From Pseudomonas putida (GTDB lineage Bacteria; Pseudomonadota; Gammaproteobacteria; Pseudomonadales; Pseudomonadaceae): a DNA stretch of 64,000 nt. This document shows positions 32,325 through 41,628 of the stretch, piece after piece. How positions within the stretch are numbered: the stretch's first letter is position 1; each line of letters starts with the position of its first letter. The notes under the pieces are model-generated. The model did not search any database. It was not told where the DNA came from and saw only the letters and a list, made by a program, of their open reading frames with translations. Location: positions 1,070,501 through 1,134,500 of the forward strand of contig NZ_CP016634.1 in NCBI RefSeq assembly GCF_002741075.1, written 5' to 3'. Position numbers and translations under genes: made by a program.

Positions 32325-34061
32325 ATGAGTGCGATGACCGACTACCGCTCCAGCCATGTGCCTGGCCCCCGTGGCGCCGCCGACCTGGTGTTCCTCAATG
32401 GCCGTATCTACACCGTCAATGAAGCCGAGCCCTGGGCTGAGGCCGTGGCCATTCGAAATGGTAGTTTCGTCGCGGTGGGCGCAAACGACGACGTTGCCGA
32501 GTTCATCGGGCCTCGCACGCAGGTGGTCGATCTCGATGGCCGTTTCGCTATGCCCGGCATCTATGACATGCACACCCACCCAGACCTGAAGCTTGCGCCC
32601 GGCTACTCCGGTTACCTGGAGGTCGGCGTCAGCGACCCGACCCCGGAACAGGTGCGCCAGGCCATCCTCGACTACGCCGCCGAGCACCCAGGCGATGGCT
32701 GGGTGTATGGGCAGTACTTCGTGCGTTACACCTTCAAGCAGGCCGGGCTGGTGCCGTCGCGTCAATGGCTGGACAGCGTGCTGCCGGATCGCCCGGTGGC
32801 CATCCTCGATCGCTCCTGGGGCTGCATGATGGTCAACTCCCGGGCCCTGGAAATCGCCGGCATCGACGCCGACACTGTCGACCCTCGGCACGGCTACATC
32901 GAGCGCGACAGCGTCACCGGCGAGCCGACCGGCATCCTGGTTGACGGCGCCTATGCCCTGATGCACGCCGCCATGCCCCCTACGCCACAGCACGCGTTGA
33001 AGCGGGCCTACCGTGAGGGCGTGTGGTTCCAGAGCGGTCATGGTGTGGTCGGCACCAAGTATGTGCATGTGTGCGAGCACCGCTTGAATGCTCTCAAGGC
33101 GATCGACCAGGCCGGCGAGCTGTCGGTGCGTGTGGAGGCCGCGATCAGCTGGCAGGACGATATCTTCCCGGTCAAGCGCCGTTGGGAACTGCTGGCCGGG
33201 GAGCGTCACTTCTATCGCAGCGCGCGGCTCAACGCCAACGCGGTCAAGTTCCACTTCGACGGCACCCATGAATCGCGCTCCTCCTACCTGTCCACCGCAT
33301 GGCCGGGCGAGGAGCGTTGGCGCGGCCACCTGAACCTGACCCCCGAGCACATCACCGACATGGTGGTGGACATGGACCGCCGCGGGATCCGCGTCATCGC
33401 CCACTGCACCGGCGACGGCGCGTCCGACCTGTTCCTCGATGCCGTGGCCACGGCGCGTCGCAAGAACGGCCCGGATGGCGTGCGCCACCAGTGCGCCCAC
33501 AGCACCACGTTGCTCGACGGCAACCTGCCGCGCTTCGCCGCGCTCAACGTCACGGCCGAGTTCTCGCCGGTGGGTTGGTTCCCGTCGTCGTTCGCCAATG
33601 CCCGTGCGGTGTTCGGCGAGGACCGCATGCAGCGGGCCTACAACTTCAAAGGTGTGTTCGACCACGGCGGCGTTGCGGTAATGGGCACCGACTGGCCGGT
33701 CTCGAGCATCAACCCCTGGATCGGTTTCGAAGCGATGGTCACCCGGCAGAACCCGTTCGGCGAGGAGCAGGGCAGCTTCTACGGCGCGCCCATCACGCTG
33801 GAACAGGCGATCCGCGTGATGACCATCAATGGCGCCTGGTGCATGGGCATCGAAGACAAGGCCGGGTCCATCGAGACAGGCAAGTCCGCCGACATGATCG
33901 TGCTCGATCGCAACCTGTTCGAAGTCGAGCCCAAGGGCAACATCCACAACACCCAAGTGCAGATCACCGTGCTCGAAGGTGAAGTCACCTGGGACCGCAA
34001 CGGCGAGTTTGACGCCAGTGCCCATGCGGCCACCTGGCGCCGCGAACTCCCCAACTTCTAA
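32325..34061 (+). CDS. YtcJ-type metal-dependent amidohydrolase
   Basis: A 578-residue amidohydrolase-superfamily protein: LVFLNGRIYTVNEAEPWAEA, the first metal motif as FAMPGIYDMHTHPDL (HxH), an IAHCTGDGASDLFLDAV segment, the GTDWPVSSINPW Asp motif and the C-terminal KSADMIVLDRNLFEV. YtcJ members hydrolyse amides or cyclic compounds. The start at 32325 has AAAGG about 10 bases upstream. It lies 95 bases after the M20 gene and 16 before the CobW gene on the same strand. Two metal-dependent hydrolases in one unit suggest successive hydrolysis of one compound. Confidence 0.88.
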   Translation: MSAMTDYRSSHVPGPRGAADLVFLNGRIYTVNEAEPWAEAVAIRNGSFVAVGANDDVAEFIGPRTQVVDLDGRFAMPGIYDMHTHPDLKLAPGYSGYLEVGVSDPTPEQVRQAILDYAAEHPGDGWVYGQYFVRYTFKQAGLVPSRQWLDSVLPDRPVAILDRSWGCMMVNSRALEIAGIDADTVDPRHGYIERDSVTGEPTGILVDGAYALMHAAMPPTPQHALKRAYREGVWFQSGHGVVGTKYVHVCEHRLNALKAIDQAGELSVRVEAAISWQDDIFPVKRRWELLAGERHFYRSARLNANAVKFHFDGTHESRSSYLSTAWPGEERWRGHLNLTPEHITDMVVDMDRRGIRVIAHCTGDGASDLFLDAVATARRKNGPDGVRHQCAHSTTLLDGNLPRFAALNVTAEFSPVGWFPSSFANARAVFGEDRMQRAYNFKGVFDHGGVAVMGTDWPVSSINPWIGFEAMVTRQNPFGEEQGSFYGAPITLEQAIRVMTINGAWCMGIEDKAGSIETGKSADMIVLDRNLFEVEPKGNIHNTQVQITVLEGEVTWDRNGEFDASAHAATWRRELPNF

Positions 34062-34077
34062 AGGCGGGCCGTTTTTC

Positions 34078-35046
34078 ATGAACACGCAGTCTCCCATTCC
34101 GGTCACGCTGGTGTCGGGGTTTCTCGGCTCCGGGAAAACCACCTTGCTCAACAAGATCCTCAGCAGCGATCACGGCTTGCGCATGGCGGTGATGGTCAAT
34201 GACTTCGGTGCGATCAACATCGATAGCGACTTGATCGTCAGCCAGACCCAGACCACGGTCAGCCTGGCCAATGGCTGCATCTGCTGCACGGTCGAAAGCG
34301 ACTTGATCGAGCAACTGAGTCGCTTGCTGAGCGACCGGCAGAATCGGCCGGAGTACATCCTGATCGAGGCGAGCGGAGTGTCGAGCCCAGGCAAGATCGC
34401 CCGCACGCTGAAGTACCCGCAGTTTCGCGAGGCGCTGGCGATCGACAGCATCATCACCGTAGTGGACACCGAGCAATTCGAGCAGCTCGAAGGCGAAATG
34501 GCGCAACTGGCCATGGACCAGCTGGATGTAGCGGACATCATCGTGCTGAACAAGGTGGACCGGGTCGAGCCCGACCAGATCGAGGCGCTCAAGCGCCGTT
34601 GGCTGTACCCCCGGGCGCGGATTCTCGAATGCCAGTATGGCGACGTTGCGCTGGAACTGATCCTGGGGATAGGGCGGGGCAACCCGCTTGCGCCCTTTAC
34701 CCAGGTGAAACCGGCATCACCGCTGAGCCTGGACCGAGAGGAGGCGGATCACGCCCGCGTGTTCGAGTCCTGGAGTTTTGCCAGCGACCGGCCGATGGCG
34801 CTCGATACCCTGCGCTCGACCTTGGCCCAGTTGCCGACGTCGATCTACCGGGCCAAGGGCACTGTGCACATCGCCGAGGTGCCGGGCACGCGTTTCATCA
34901 TGCACCTGGTCGGCAGCCGCTGCGAGATCCTGCCCGACCGCGCCTGGGGCGATGACACGCCGCACACTCAACTGGTGTGCATCGGCAAGCGGGGCACCCT
35001 GGCCCGTCAGGCGCTCGAGGTGAGCTTCCAGGCCTGTAGGGTCTAG
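34078..35046 (+). CDS. CobW/Zng1-type GTP-binding metallochaperone
   Basis: A 322-residue G3E GTPase: P-loop GFLGSGKT at 14-21, the metal-binding CxCC (C67, C69, C70 in ANGCICC), EASGVSSPGKIAR, and the guanine specificity NKVD. The C-terminal CobW_C domain is complete. COG0523 proteins insert zinc or other metals into partner enzymes. It lies 16 bases after the YtcJ-type hydrolase gene and probably supplies metal to that enzyme or to the M20 enzyme; this pairing is an inference from the operon. Confidence 0.92.
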   Translation: MNTQSPIPVTLVSGFLGSGKTTLLNKILSSDHGLRMAVMVNDFGAINIDSDLIVSQTQTTVSLANGCICCTVESDLIEQLSRLLSDRQNRPEYILIEASGVSSPGKIARTLKYPQFREALAIDSIITVVDTEQFEQLEGEMAQLAMDQLDVADIIVLNKVDRVEPDQIEALKRRWLYPRARILECQYGDVALELILGIGRGNPLAPFTQVKPASPLSLDREEADHARVFESWSFASDRPMALDTLRSTLAQLPTSIYRAKGTVHIAEVPGTRFIMHLVGSRCEILPDRAWGDDTPHTQLVCIGKRGTLARQALEVSFQACRV

Positions 35047-35061
35047 GCAGAATCGCCAATA

Positions 35062-35084
35062 GCGCGTCAGGGCACATGACGCGC
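35062..35084 (+). terminator. Terminator-like hairpin after CobW gene
   Basis: GCGCGTCA and TGACGCGC form an 8-bp stem with a 7-base loop, followed by TTCATT. It lies 15 bases past the CobW stop. Confidence 0.55.
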
Positions 35085-35466
35085 TTCATTCACCTCAGGG
35101 GCAATCCCGACCCCGTCCTTCGCGTTCCCCTTCTTGGCGTAGTTGCCGTGCTTTCACGGCACCTGCGCCATCTTCTTCCCCGCCAAGGCCTCTGCGCAGC
35201 GAACACACAGGCCTGGTGAATCCTACCTTTCTGACCCTTGGCGACCGCTCTGGCTTGAGCGGTTTCGGCCTGTTAGGTCATTTCACGACTTGATTGGTTT
35301 CTGGCGACCTCGGCCGCTCGGGGGAATCGCCTTTTCAGGCGCTTTTGGTATACCGGCGAATGGTGAGCAGATATCAACAATGGGCCAAATTTAATTCGAT
35401 TGTGGTTGCCCTGCATCTCCTGAAAAATGCCTCGGCGGTCGAGTAAAAATAACAGGAGAAGACCCA
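35085..35466. other. Intergenic, promoter region of arginine transaminase unit
   Basis: About 380 bases without a credible gene. A 7-bp hairpin (ACCGCTC/GAGCGGT, 35244-35263) with TTTC after it may be a second terminator. The AT-rich 35370-35460 stretch precedes the aruI-like gene and is the likely promoter. An open frame at 35143-35394 is not convincing. Confidence 0.45.
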
Positions 35467-37068
35467 ATGACCAGTTGTGCTCAGGCGCTCGTCAAACTGC
35501 TTGAAGGTTATGGTGTGGACACCGTGTTCGGTATTCCGGGCGTGCACACTGTTGAGTTGTATCGCGGATTGGACGGTAGCCACCTTCGCCACGTCAGCCC
35601 CCGCCACGAGCAGGGTGCAGGCTTCATGGCGGATGGATATGCCCGAGCCAGCGGCAAACCGGGTGTGTGCTTTATCATCACAGGGCCCGGCATGACCAAC
35701 ATTCTCACCGCCATGGGCCAGGCCTATGCCGATTCGGTGCCGATGCTGGTGATCTCCACCACCAGCCGGCGCGAGCACCAGCGCCTGGGTCACGGTTACC
35801 TGCACGAATTGCCCGACCAGCGGGCGATGATTGCCGGGGTGTGTGCCTTCAGCCATACCCTGCAGCGCCCCCAGGAGTTGCCCGAAGTGATTGCCCGGGC
35901 CTTCGCCCTGTTCGGTTGCGCTCGCCCGCGTCCGGTTCATATCGAAATCCCGCTGGATGTGCTCGAGATGCCGGCCGACGGCCTGGACCTGCGCCCACGT
36001 GCCCTGCCTTCGGCCAGTGCGCCTGCCGCTTCGGCCATCGAGCAAGCGGCGGCCCTGCTGGGCAAGGCCCGGCGTCCGCTGATCCTTGCCGGCGGCGGCG
36101 CGCGAGGTGCCAGTGACGCTCTGCGCACCCTGGCCGAGCGCCTTCAGGCCCCGGTTGCCCTGACCACCAATGCACGTGGGCTGCTGCCGCCGACCCATCC
36201 CTTGCTGCTGGACGGCGTCCAGTCCAGCGCCCATGGCCGTGCGCTCTTTGCCCAGGCAGACGTGGTGCTGGCGGTGGGGACCGAGCTGGGTGAGACGGAC
36301 TACGACTTCTTCGGCCTGGGGCCCTTGGCCCTGGATGTGCCGGTCATTCGCCTGGACATTGACCCGATGCAGATCTTGGGCGTGCAACGCGCGGCCATCG
36401 GCCTGCTCGGCGACGCACAGCTTGGGCTGCAAGCCCTGAACGCGGCCCTGCCAGGCACAACCCCTGACAGCGACTGGGCGTCGGTGAGCGTGGCGCAGGT
36501 CAATGCCGCCGAGCGGGCCGGTTGGACCGGCAAACAGCAGGCGATGCAAGCAGTGCTGGATACGCTGCGTGACAGCCTGCCTGCGCCGATCCTGGTCGGC
36601 GACTCGACGCAACCGGTGTACCAAGGCGCCCTGGGCTATCGCGCCCCTGCGCCTTGCACCTGGTTCAACGCCGGAACCGGTTACGGCACGCTGGGATACG
36701 GCTTGCCGGCGGCCATCGGGGCCAAGGTCGCGTTGCCGGAGCGCGCGGTCGTGGCCCTGGTGGGCGATGGTGGCATGCAGTTCTCGAGCGCTGAACTCAT
36801 CGCGGCCCGGGAGCATGGCATCGGGGTCATCCTGGTGCTGTGGAACAACCAGTGTTATGGCGAGATTCGCGACTACATGACCGCGCGTGAGATCCCGCCC
36901 TTGGGCGTGGACATCCTGACGCCGGACTTCGCCGCCTTCGCGCGCTCTTGCCATGTCCAGCATCACACCGCCACCAGCCTGGCTGGCCTACGTGACCTGC
37001 TGCAAGGCCTGGACACCCGCGCGCCGCACTTCATCGAACTGAACGCCTCGGACTTCCTGCCCACCTGA
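35467..37068 (+). CDS. aruI: ThDP-dependent 2-ketoarginine (5-guanidino-2-oxopentanoate) decarboxylase-like
   Basis: A 533-residue thiamine diphosphate enzyme of the acetolactate-synthase family. The Glu region is VSPRHEQGAGFMADGYARAS; the central domain runs around residues 190-320; the ThDP motif is VGDGGMQFSSAELIAARE with the closing NNQCYGEIRDYM. It is close to AruI of the arginine transaminase pathway, which decarboxylates 2-ketoarginine to 4-guanidinobutyraldehyde. A co-directional aruH-like aminotransferase, an amino acid ABC transporter and an aldehyde dehydrogenase follow, which strengthens this call. AGGAGA lies 8 bases before the ATG. Confidence 0.85.
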   Translation: MTSCAQALVKLLEGYGVDTVFGIPGVHTVELYRGLDGSHLRHVSPRHEQGAGFMADGYARASGKPGVCFIITGPGMTNILTAMGQAYADSVPMLVISTTSRREHQRLGHGYLHELPDQRAMIAGVCAFSHTLQRPQELPEVIARAFALFGCARPRPVHIEIPLDVLEMPADGLDLRPRALPSASAPAASAIEQAAALLGKARRPLILAGGGARGASDALRTLAERLQAPVALTTNARGLLPPTHPLLLDGVQSSAHGRALFAQADVVLAVGTELGETDYDFFGLGPLALDVPVIRLDIDPMQILGVQRAAIGLLGDAQLGLQALNAALPGTTPDSDWASVSVAQVNAAERAGWTGKQQAMQAVLDTLRDSLPAPILVGDSTQPVYQGALGYRAPAPCTWFNAGTGYGTLGYGLPAAIGAKVALPERAVVALVGDGGMQFSSAELIAAREHGIGVILVLWNNQCYGEIRDYMTAREIPPLGVDILTPDFAAFARSCHVQHHTATSLAGLRDLLQGLDTRAPHFIELNASDFLPT

Positions 37069-37131
37069 GCACACTGCGTGACCCCGCCGCGTGACGCGGC
37101 GGCCGCTACTCGGTTGGGTTGATCAACAACA

Positions 37132-37950
37132 ATGGGACATCCAAGAATGATCCACGAAAAAGGGCTGCCAAGCCTGCAGTCCACCCCCGTCGTCGCCATC
37201 GATGACCTGCACAAGAGCTATGGCGATCATCATGTCCTGAAAGGGATCTCCCTGCGCGCCCATGAGGGGGACGTGGTGTCCCTGATCGGCTCCAGTGGTT
37301 CAGGCAAAAGTACACTGCTGCGCTGCATCAACCTGCTGGAGATCCCCAACGCCGGCACGCTTCGCGTGAATGGCGAAGAGGTCAAGTTCAAGCAAGGGCG
37401 CAGTGGCGTGCAGGAGATTGCCGACCTGCGCCAGGTCGAGCGGCTTCGCGCCACCCTGAGCATGGTCTTCCAGAATTTCAATCTGTGGCCCCATCGCACG
37501 GTCCTGGAAAACGTGATCGAAGCGCCGGTCCATGTGCTGGGTGAAAAGCGCCAGGATGCGATCGAGCATGCCGAGCAACTGCTGGAGAAGGTCGGGCTTG
37601 CGCACAAGCGCCATGACTACCCCTCGTTCCTGTCCGGCGGCCAGCAGCAGCGGGTCGCCATCGCCCGTGCACTGGCGGTGCGTCCGAAGGTGATGCTGTT
37701 CGACGAGCCCACCTCGGCGCTGGACCCGGAACTGGTCGGGGAGGTCCTTAAGGTGATCCGTGGCATCGCCGAGGAAGGGCGCACGATGATTCTCGTGACC
37801 CATGAGATGGCGTTCGCCCGGGATGTCTCCAGCCAGGTCGTGTATCTGCACCAAGGCCAGATCGAAGAACAGGGCCCGCCCCAGCAGGTGATGCTGAACC
37901 CGAACAGCGAGCGTTGCCGACAGTTCGTCATGGCGCAACATAACCGCTGA
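37132..37950 (+). CDS. Polar amino acid ABC transporter ATPase (HisP/AotP-like)
   Basis: A 272-residue ABC ATPase: Walker A GSSGSGKST, Q-loop FQNFNLWPH, signature LSGGQQQRV, Walker B VMLFDEPTSALDPE, H-loop THEMAFARD. It energises the two permeases encoded three genes on. The ATG at 37147 (MIHEKG) is an alternative start; neither has a strong ribosome site. A CCGCCGCG/CGCGGCGG hairpin (37084-37102) lies between it and the aruI-like gene and could trim or attenuate the transcript. Substrate probably arginine or a related basic compound, from context. Confidence 0.93.
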   Translation: MGHPRMIHEKGLPSLQSTPVVAIDDLHKSYGDHHVLKGISLRAHEGDVVSLIGSSGSGKSTLLRCINLLEIPNAGTLRVNGEEVKFKQGRSGVQEIADLRQVERLRATLSMVFQNFNLWPHRTVLENVIEAPVHVLGEKRQDAIEHAEQLLEKVGLAHKRHDYPSFLSGGQQQRVAIARALAVRPKVMLFDEPTSALDPELVGEVLKVIRGIAEEGRTMILVTHEMAFARDVSSQVVYLHQGQIEEQGPPQQVMLNPNSERCRQFVMAQHNR

Positions 37951-38037
37951 AAACACACGCATTTCATCCGCCGGGGGCGCGCAGCCCTCGGTATGTCCGC
38001 TGCCAAAACCAAACAATAGTTGCAAAAGGACTGTTCA

Positions 38038-38814
38038 ATGAAAAAGACCCTCGTTGCTTTCGTGCAGACATTCATCCTGGCCGGCGCGATCAATGTCGCC
38101 CATGCCGACGACAAAGTGGTGTTCGCGATTGCCCAGGAACCCTATCCGCCGTTTTCCTATAAGGACAGCAGCGGCGTCTGGAGTGGTTTCGAGCCTGAGC
38201 TGATCACTGAGGTGTGCAAGCGCATGCAGGCCGACTGCACGCTCAAGGAGCTGGCCTGGGACGGCTTGATCCCGGCGCTGCGCTCCAAGCAGGTCGACGT
38301 CATCATGAACTCGTTGTCCATCACCCCTGAGCGCGAGCAGGTCGTCGACTTCACCGAGCCCTACATCGAGACCCCGGCATTGTGGGTCGGTGATGCGGCC
38401 CTGGCGCTGACGCCAACGCCTGAAGGGCTCGAAGGCAAGACCATCGGCGTCCAGGGTTCGACCAGCCACTCGGCCTACGTGAAGCAGTACTTCGGCAAGA
38501 CCTCGACCATCCGTTACTACAACGACCAGGACGATCTGCTGGCTGACCTGCGCAGTGGCCGGATCGACATCATGCTCGCCGACAAGATCTCGGTGGAGCC
38601 GATGCTGGCGCTGCCCGACAACGCGATGCTCGAAAGCAAGGGCGTCGCCCCGGCCGACCCGCTGTTCGGCAAGGGCATCGGTGCGGCGGTGCGCAAGGGC
38701 GACGACGCCCTGCGCGAGAAGCTGAACAAGGCGCTGAAATCCGTGCGTGAAGATGGCACCTACGACGCCATCGGCGCGCGCTATTTCAAGGCCACTGCTT
38801 CAGCCTCCCAATGA
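38038..38814 (+). CDS. Amino acid ABC transporter periplasmic binding protein
   Basis: A 258-residue family 3 solute-binding protein. The signal peptide (MKKTLVAFVQTFILAGAINV, cleaved after AHA) precedes VVFAIAQEPYPPFSYKDSSG. The ligand-site pattern WDGLIPALRSKQVDVIMNSL and GVQGSTSHSAY are as in HisJ/ArgT/AotJ proteins. The start at 38038 follows AAGGA. It is encoded 87 bases after the ATPase gene. It should deliver a basic amino acid or guanidino compound to the two permeases downstream. Confidence 0.93.
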   Translation: MKKTLVAFVQTFILAGAINVAHADDKVVFAIAQEPYPPFSYKDSSGVWSGFEPELITEVCKRMQADCTLKELAWDGLIPALRSKQVDVIMNSLSITPEREQVVDFTEPYIETPALWVGDAALALTPTPEGLEGKTIGVQGSTSHSAYVKQYFGKTSTIRYYNDQDDLLADLRSGRIDIMLADKISVEPMLALPDNAMLESKGVAPADPLFGKGIGAAVRKGDDALREKLNKALKSVREDGTYDAIGARYFKATASASQ

Positions 38815-38851
38815 GACCAGTTGCAATGGACGCGGGTGATCGGGTGCTTGT

Positions 38852-39565
38852 ATGACCATTTCTGATATCTCCAATCTGCTGTTCGCCGAGGGCTGGGTGC
38901 AGACCCTGGCCCAAGGCGCGGTCAAAACCCTGGGTATTTCCCTGGGGGCCTTTGCGCTGGGGCTGTGTATCGGCCTGCTGGTCGCGCTGGCCAAGCTCAG
39001 GGGGCCGCGCTGGCTGGTCGCCTGCGCCAATTGCTACACCACGCTGTACCGCGCCGTGCCGGAGCTGCTGTTGATCCTGCTGTTGTACTACGCCGGCACC
39101 GACCTGCTGAACCTGGCGATGGCTGCCATGGGCCGGCCCAGTGTCGAGGTCAACGGCTTCATGGCGGCGGTCGTGGTGCTGGGGATCGTCCAGGGCGCCT
39201 ATTCGGGCGAGGTGATTCGCGGAGCGATCGAGGCGATTCCGCCGGGGCTCGTGGAGGCCGGCAGGGCCTACGGTATGTCCCGGCTGAAACTGCTGAGTCG
39301 CGTCATCCTGCCGTGCATGTTGCCTTTCGCCATCGCCGGCCTGTCCAACCTGTGGCTGGTGCTGGTCAAGGACAGCGCACTCATCAGCGTGGTGGGCTAC
39401 AGCGAGCTGTTGACCGCCGGGCGACAGGCTGCCGCCACGACCAAACACTACCTGCTGTTCTACCTGGCGGTCGCGGTGTTCTATTACGTCATCACCTTGG
39501 TCTCCAGCATGGTGTTCCGCAAGTTCGAGTCCAGCTTCGAGCGCTGGATGCCCAGGAACGTATAA
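38852..39565 (+). CDS. Amino acid ABC transporter permease (HisQ-like)
   Basis: A 237-residue inner-membrane permease with about five TM segments and the EAA-loop region VEAGRAYGMSRLKLLSRVILP. The N terminus is LFAEGWVQTLAQGAVKTLGI. It pairs with the next gene to form the membrane channel of a polar amino acid importer. Its stop is 10 bases before the second permease start. Confidence 0.93.
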   Translation: MTISDISNLLFAEGWVQTLAQGAVKTLGISLGAFALGLCIGLLVALAKLRGPRWLVACANCYTTLYRAVPELLLILLLYYAGTDLLNLAMAAMGRPSVEVNGFMAAVVVLGIVQGAYSGEVIRGAIEAIPPGLVEAGRAYGMSRLKLLSRVILPCMLPFAIAGLSNLWLVLVKDSALISVVGYSELLTAGRQAAATTKHYLLFYLAVAVFYYVITLVSSMVFRKFESSFERWMPRNV

Positions 39566-39575
39566 GGTGACGATC

Positions 39576-40271
39576 ATGGATTTGTCATGGCTGAATAATT
39601 TTTCGAGTGAACTGGTGCGGGGCGCCGGCCTGACCGTGCAGTTGCTGCTCTTCTCGGCAGGCTTTGGTTTCCTGTTGGCCATCGCGGTGGCGCTGGGGCG
39701 CTTGTCGAACAACCTCGTGCTGTCCAACGCGGCCAGGTTCTTCAGCAGCGTGATCCGCGGCACGCCGCTGCTGGTGCAGATCTACATCCTCTATTACGGG
39801 GTGGGCAGTGTCCTGGCCGGGTTCCCGCTGATCAGGGGTGGCGTGTTGTGGCCCTACCTGCGTGAAGGGTTCTGGTATGTCGCCCTGGCCCTGACCCTGA
39901 GCGTCGGCGCCTATGTGGGCGAAGTGCTGCGCAGCGGCCTGCGTGCGGTGCCCAAGGGCGAGCTGGAAGCGGCACGGGCCTATGGCATGCGCCGTGGGCA
40001 GATCCTGCGCCGGGTCTGGTTGCCGCGTGCCTTGCAGATGGTCCGTCCGACCCTGGCGGGGGAGAGCGTCATGCTGCTGAAGTCCACGGCACTGGCCTCC
40101 ACCGTTGCGGTGACTGACCTGTTGGGCGCTGCCAACATCGTGCGTTCGCAGACCCTGCGGGTCTATGAGCCGCTGCTGTTGGTGGCAATCACCTACATTG
40201 TCCTGGCCCTGGTCATCGAAAAGAGCTTCAAACTGATGGGCAACACCGCCTCGCAGCGTCGAGTCCACTGA
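39576..40271 (+). CDS. Amino acid ABC transporter permease (HisM-like)
   Basis: A 231-residue permease with the EAA loop LEAARAYGMRRGQILRRVWLP and about five TM helices. The ATG at 39576 has AAGGTGA 5 bases upstream, overlapping the end of the previous gene; an in-frame GTG at 39567 is less likely. It completes the four-component importer. Confidence 0.92.
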   Translation: MDLSWLNNFSSELVRGAGLTVQLLLFSAGFGFLLAIAVALGRLSNNLVLSNAARFFSSVIRGTPLLVQIYILYYGVGSVLAGFPLIRGGVLWPYLREGFWYVALALTLSVGAYVGEVLRSGLRAVPKGELEAARAYGMRRGQILRRVWLPRALQMVRPTLAGESVMLLKSTALASTVAVTDLLGAANIVRSQTLRVYEPLLLVAITYIVLALVIEKSFKLMGNTASQRRVH

Positions 40272-40315
40272 CTAACGTAATGGCGTGGGTTCGTACGCCA
40301 GAAAAGGAATGTTCA

Positions 40316-41497
40316 ATGAAGTATTCATCTTTGGTTCAACGCATCAGCGGCGAGAGCGTGGCCGCCTGGGACATCCACTACGCCGCCTGCCAAGCGCAGG
40401 AGCGGGGCGAGAACGCGATCATCCTGAGCATTGGCGATCCGGACTTCGCGACGGACGATGCGATCTGCGAAGCGGCGATCCAGGCCCTCAAGGACGGCGA
40501 TACCCACTACACGCCCGTGGTGGGTCGGGCCAAGCTGCGCGAAGCCATCGCCGCCAAGCAACGCAAGCTGCTGGGGATGCCGGTGGCCGCCGAGAACATC
40601 GCCCTGGTGGCCGGTGCGCAGAACGGCCTGTATGCCGTGGCCATGTGCCTGTTCGAAAGCGGTGACGACGTCCTGGTGCCCGAGCCGATGTACCTCACCT
40701 ACGCCGCCAGTGTGCAAGCCAGCGGTGCGCGCCTGGTGTGCATCGAGCAGTCTGCCGACAAGGACTTTCGCCTGACCGCCGAAGCGCTCGAGGCCGCGCT
40801 GACCCCCAATACCCGGGGCATTGCCCTGGCCACGCCGAACAACCCCACGGGCAACGTCTATACCCGCGAGGAGCTGGAGGCTGTTGCCGAGGTGGCGCGT
40901 CGGCACGACCTGTGGGTGATCTCCGACGAGGTCTACTGCCAGCTGACCTATGGCGCACCGCACATCAGCATCGCCAGCATGGACGGCATGGCCGAGCGCA
41001 CGGTGGTGCTCAACAGCCTGTCGAAATCCCACGCCATGACCGGCTGGCGGGTGGGTTGGATCGTCGCCCCGCAGGATCTGATCCAGCATCTGGACAACCT
41101 GCTGCTGTGCATGCTGTACGGCCTGCCGGGGTTCGTGCAGGAGGCGGCGCTCAAGGCCATCGAGCTGGACGACGAAATCGTCGCCTCGGCCCGTGAGGTC
41201 TATACCCGTCGACGCAACCTGATCGCCCGCGAGTTGGACGGGGTTCCGTTGATCAAGGGCAAAGTGCCGGAGGCGGGCATGTTCATGCTGCTGGACATTC
41301 GTGAAACGGGCTTGTCGGGCGTCGATTTTGCCTGGGCGCTGTTCCGCGAGACCGGTGTTTCGGTGCTCGATGCACAGGCCTTTGGCGCCAGCTGCGCAGG
41401 CTTTGTGCGGGTGTCGTTCACCGTCGCCGACAAGGACCTGCTGGACGCTTGCCAGCGGATTCGGCAGTTCATCGAGACGCTGCAGGCCAGCCGCTGA
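40316..41497 (+). CDS. aruH: Arginine:pyruvate transaminase-like class I/II aminotransferase
   Basis: A 393-residue PLP enzyme. LSIGDPDFATDDAICEAA, the ATPNNPTGNVYT segment, ISDEVYCQLTYG and the PLP lysine in SLSKSHAMTGWRVGW are visible. Its N terminus (MKYSSLVQRISGESVAAWDI) closely follows AruH, which transfers the amino group of arginine to pyruvate and yields 2-ketoarginine. With the aruI-like decarboxylase upstream, the first two steps of the arginine transaminase route are present. AAAAGGAA precedes the ATG. Confidence 0.87.
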   Translation: MKYSSLVQRISGESVAAWDIHYAACQAQERGENAIILSIGDPDFATDDAICEAAIQALKDGDTHYTPVVGRAKLREAIAAKQRKLLGMPVAAENIALVAGAQNGLYAVAMCLFESGDDVLVPEPMYLTYAASVQASGARLVCIEQSADKDFRLTAEALEAALTPNTRGIALATPNNPTGNVYTREELEAVAEVARRHDLWVISDEVYCQLTYGAPHISIASMDGMAERTVVLNSLSKSHAMTGWRVGWIVAPQDLIQHLDNLLLCMLYGLPGFVQEAALKAIELDDEIVASAREVYTRRRNLIARELDGVPLIKGKVPEAGMFMLLDIRETGLSGVDFAWALFRETGVSVLDAQAFGASCAGFVRVSFTVADKDLLDACQRIRQFIETLQASR

Positions 41498-41519
41498 GCC
41501 TCGCCTTCGTTCGCGGTGC

Positions 41520-41560
41520 TTGAAGACCCAGCGCTCGCAAGAGGCTGGGTCTTCAACGTT
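41520..41560 (+). terminator. Rho-independent terminator after aruH-like gene
   Basis: TTGAAGACCCAGC and GCTGGGTCTTCAA form a perfect 13-bp stem with an 11-base loop, followed by CGTTTCT. The T-run is short, so read-through into the aldehyde dehydrogenase is possible. Confidence 0.75.
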
Positions 41561-41628
41561 TCTCATGTCGCTACGTCACTGCGCGCTGCAGGCATTGCAG
41601 GGCCGTTGACGCTTGTGGAGTCAATACG

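Noticed and set aside
32316..34154. 612-codon open frame on the minus strand opposite the YtcJ-type hydrolase
   Set aside because: The plus-strand protein has intact metal motifs; the minus frame has repetitive His/Val/Gly composition typical of GC-rich shadows.
35143..35394. 83-codon frame before the aruI-like gene
   Set aside because: No ribosome site, no recognisable pattern, and it covers hairpin sequence.
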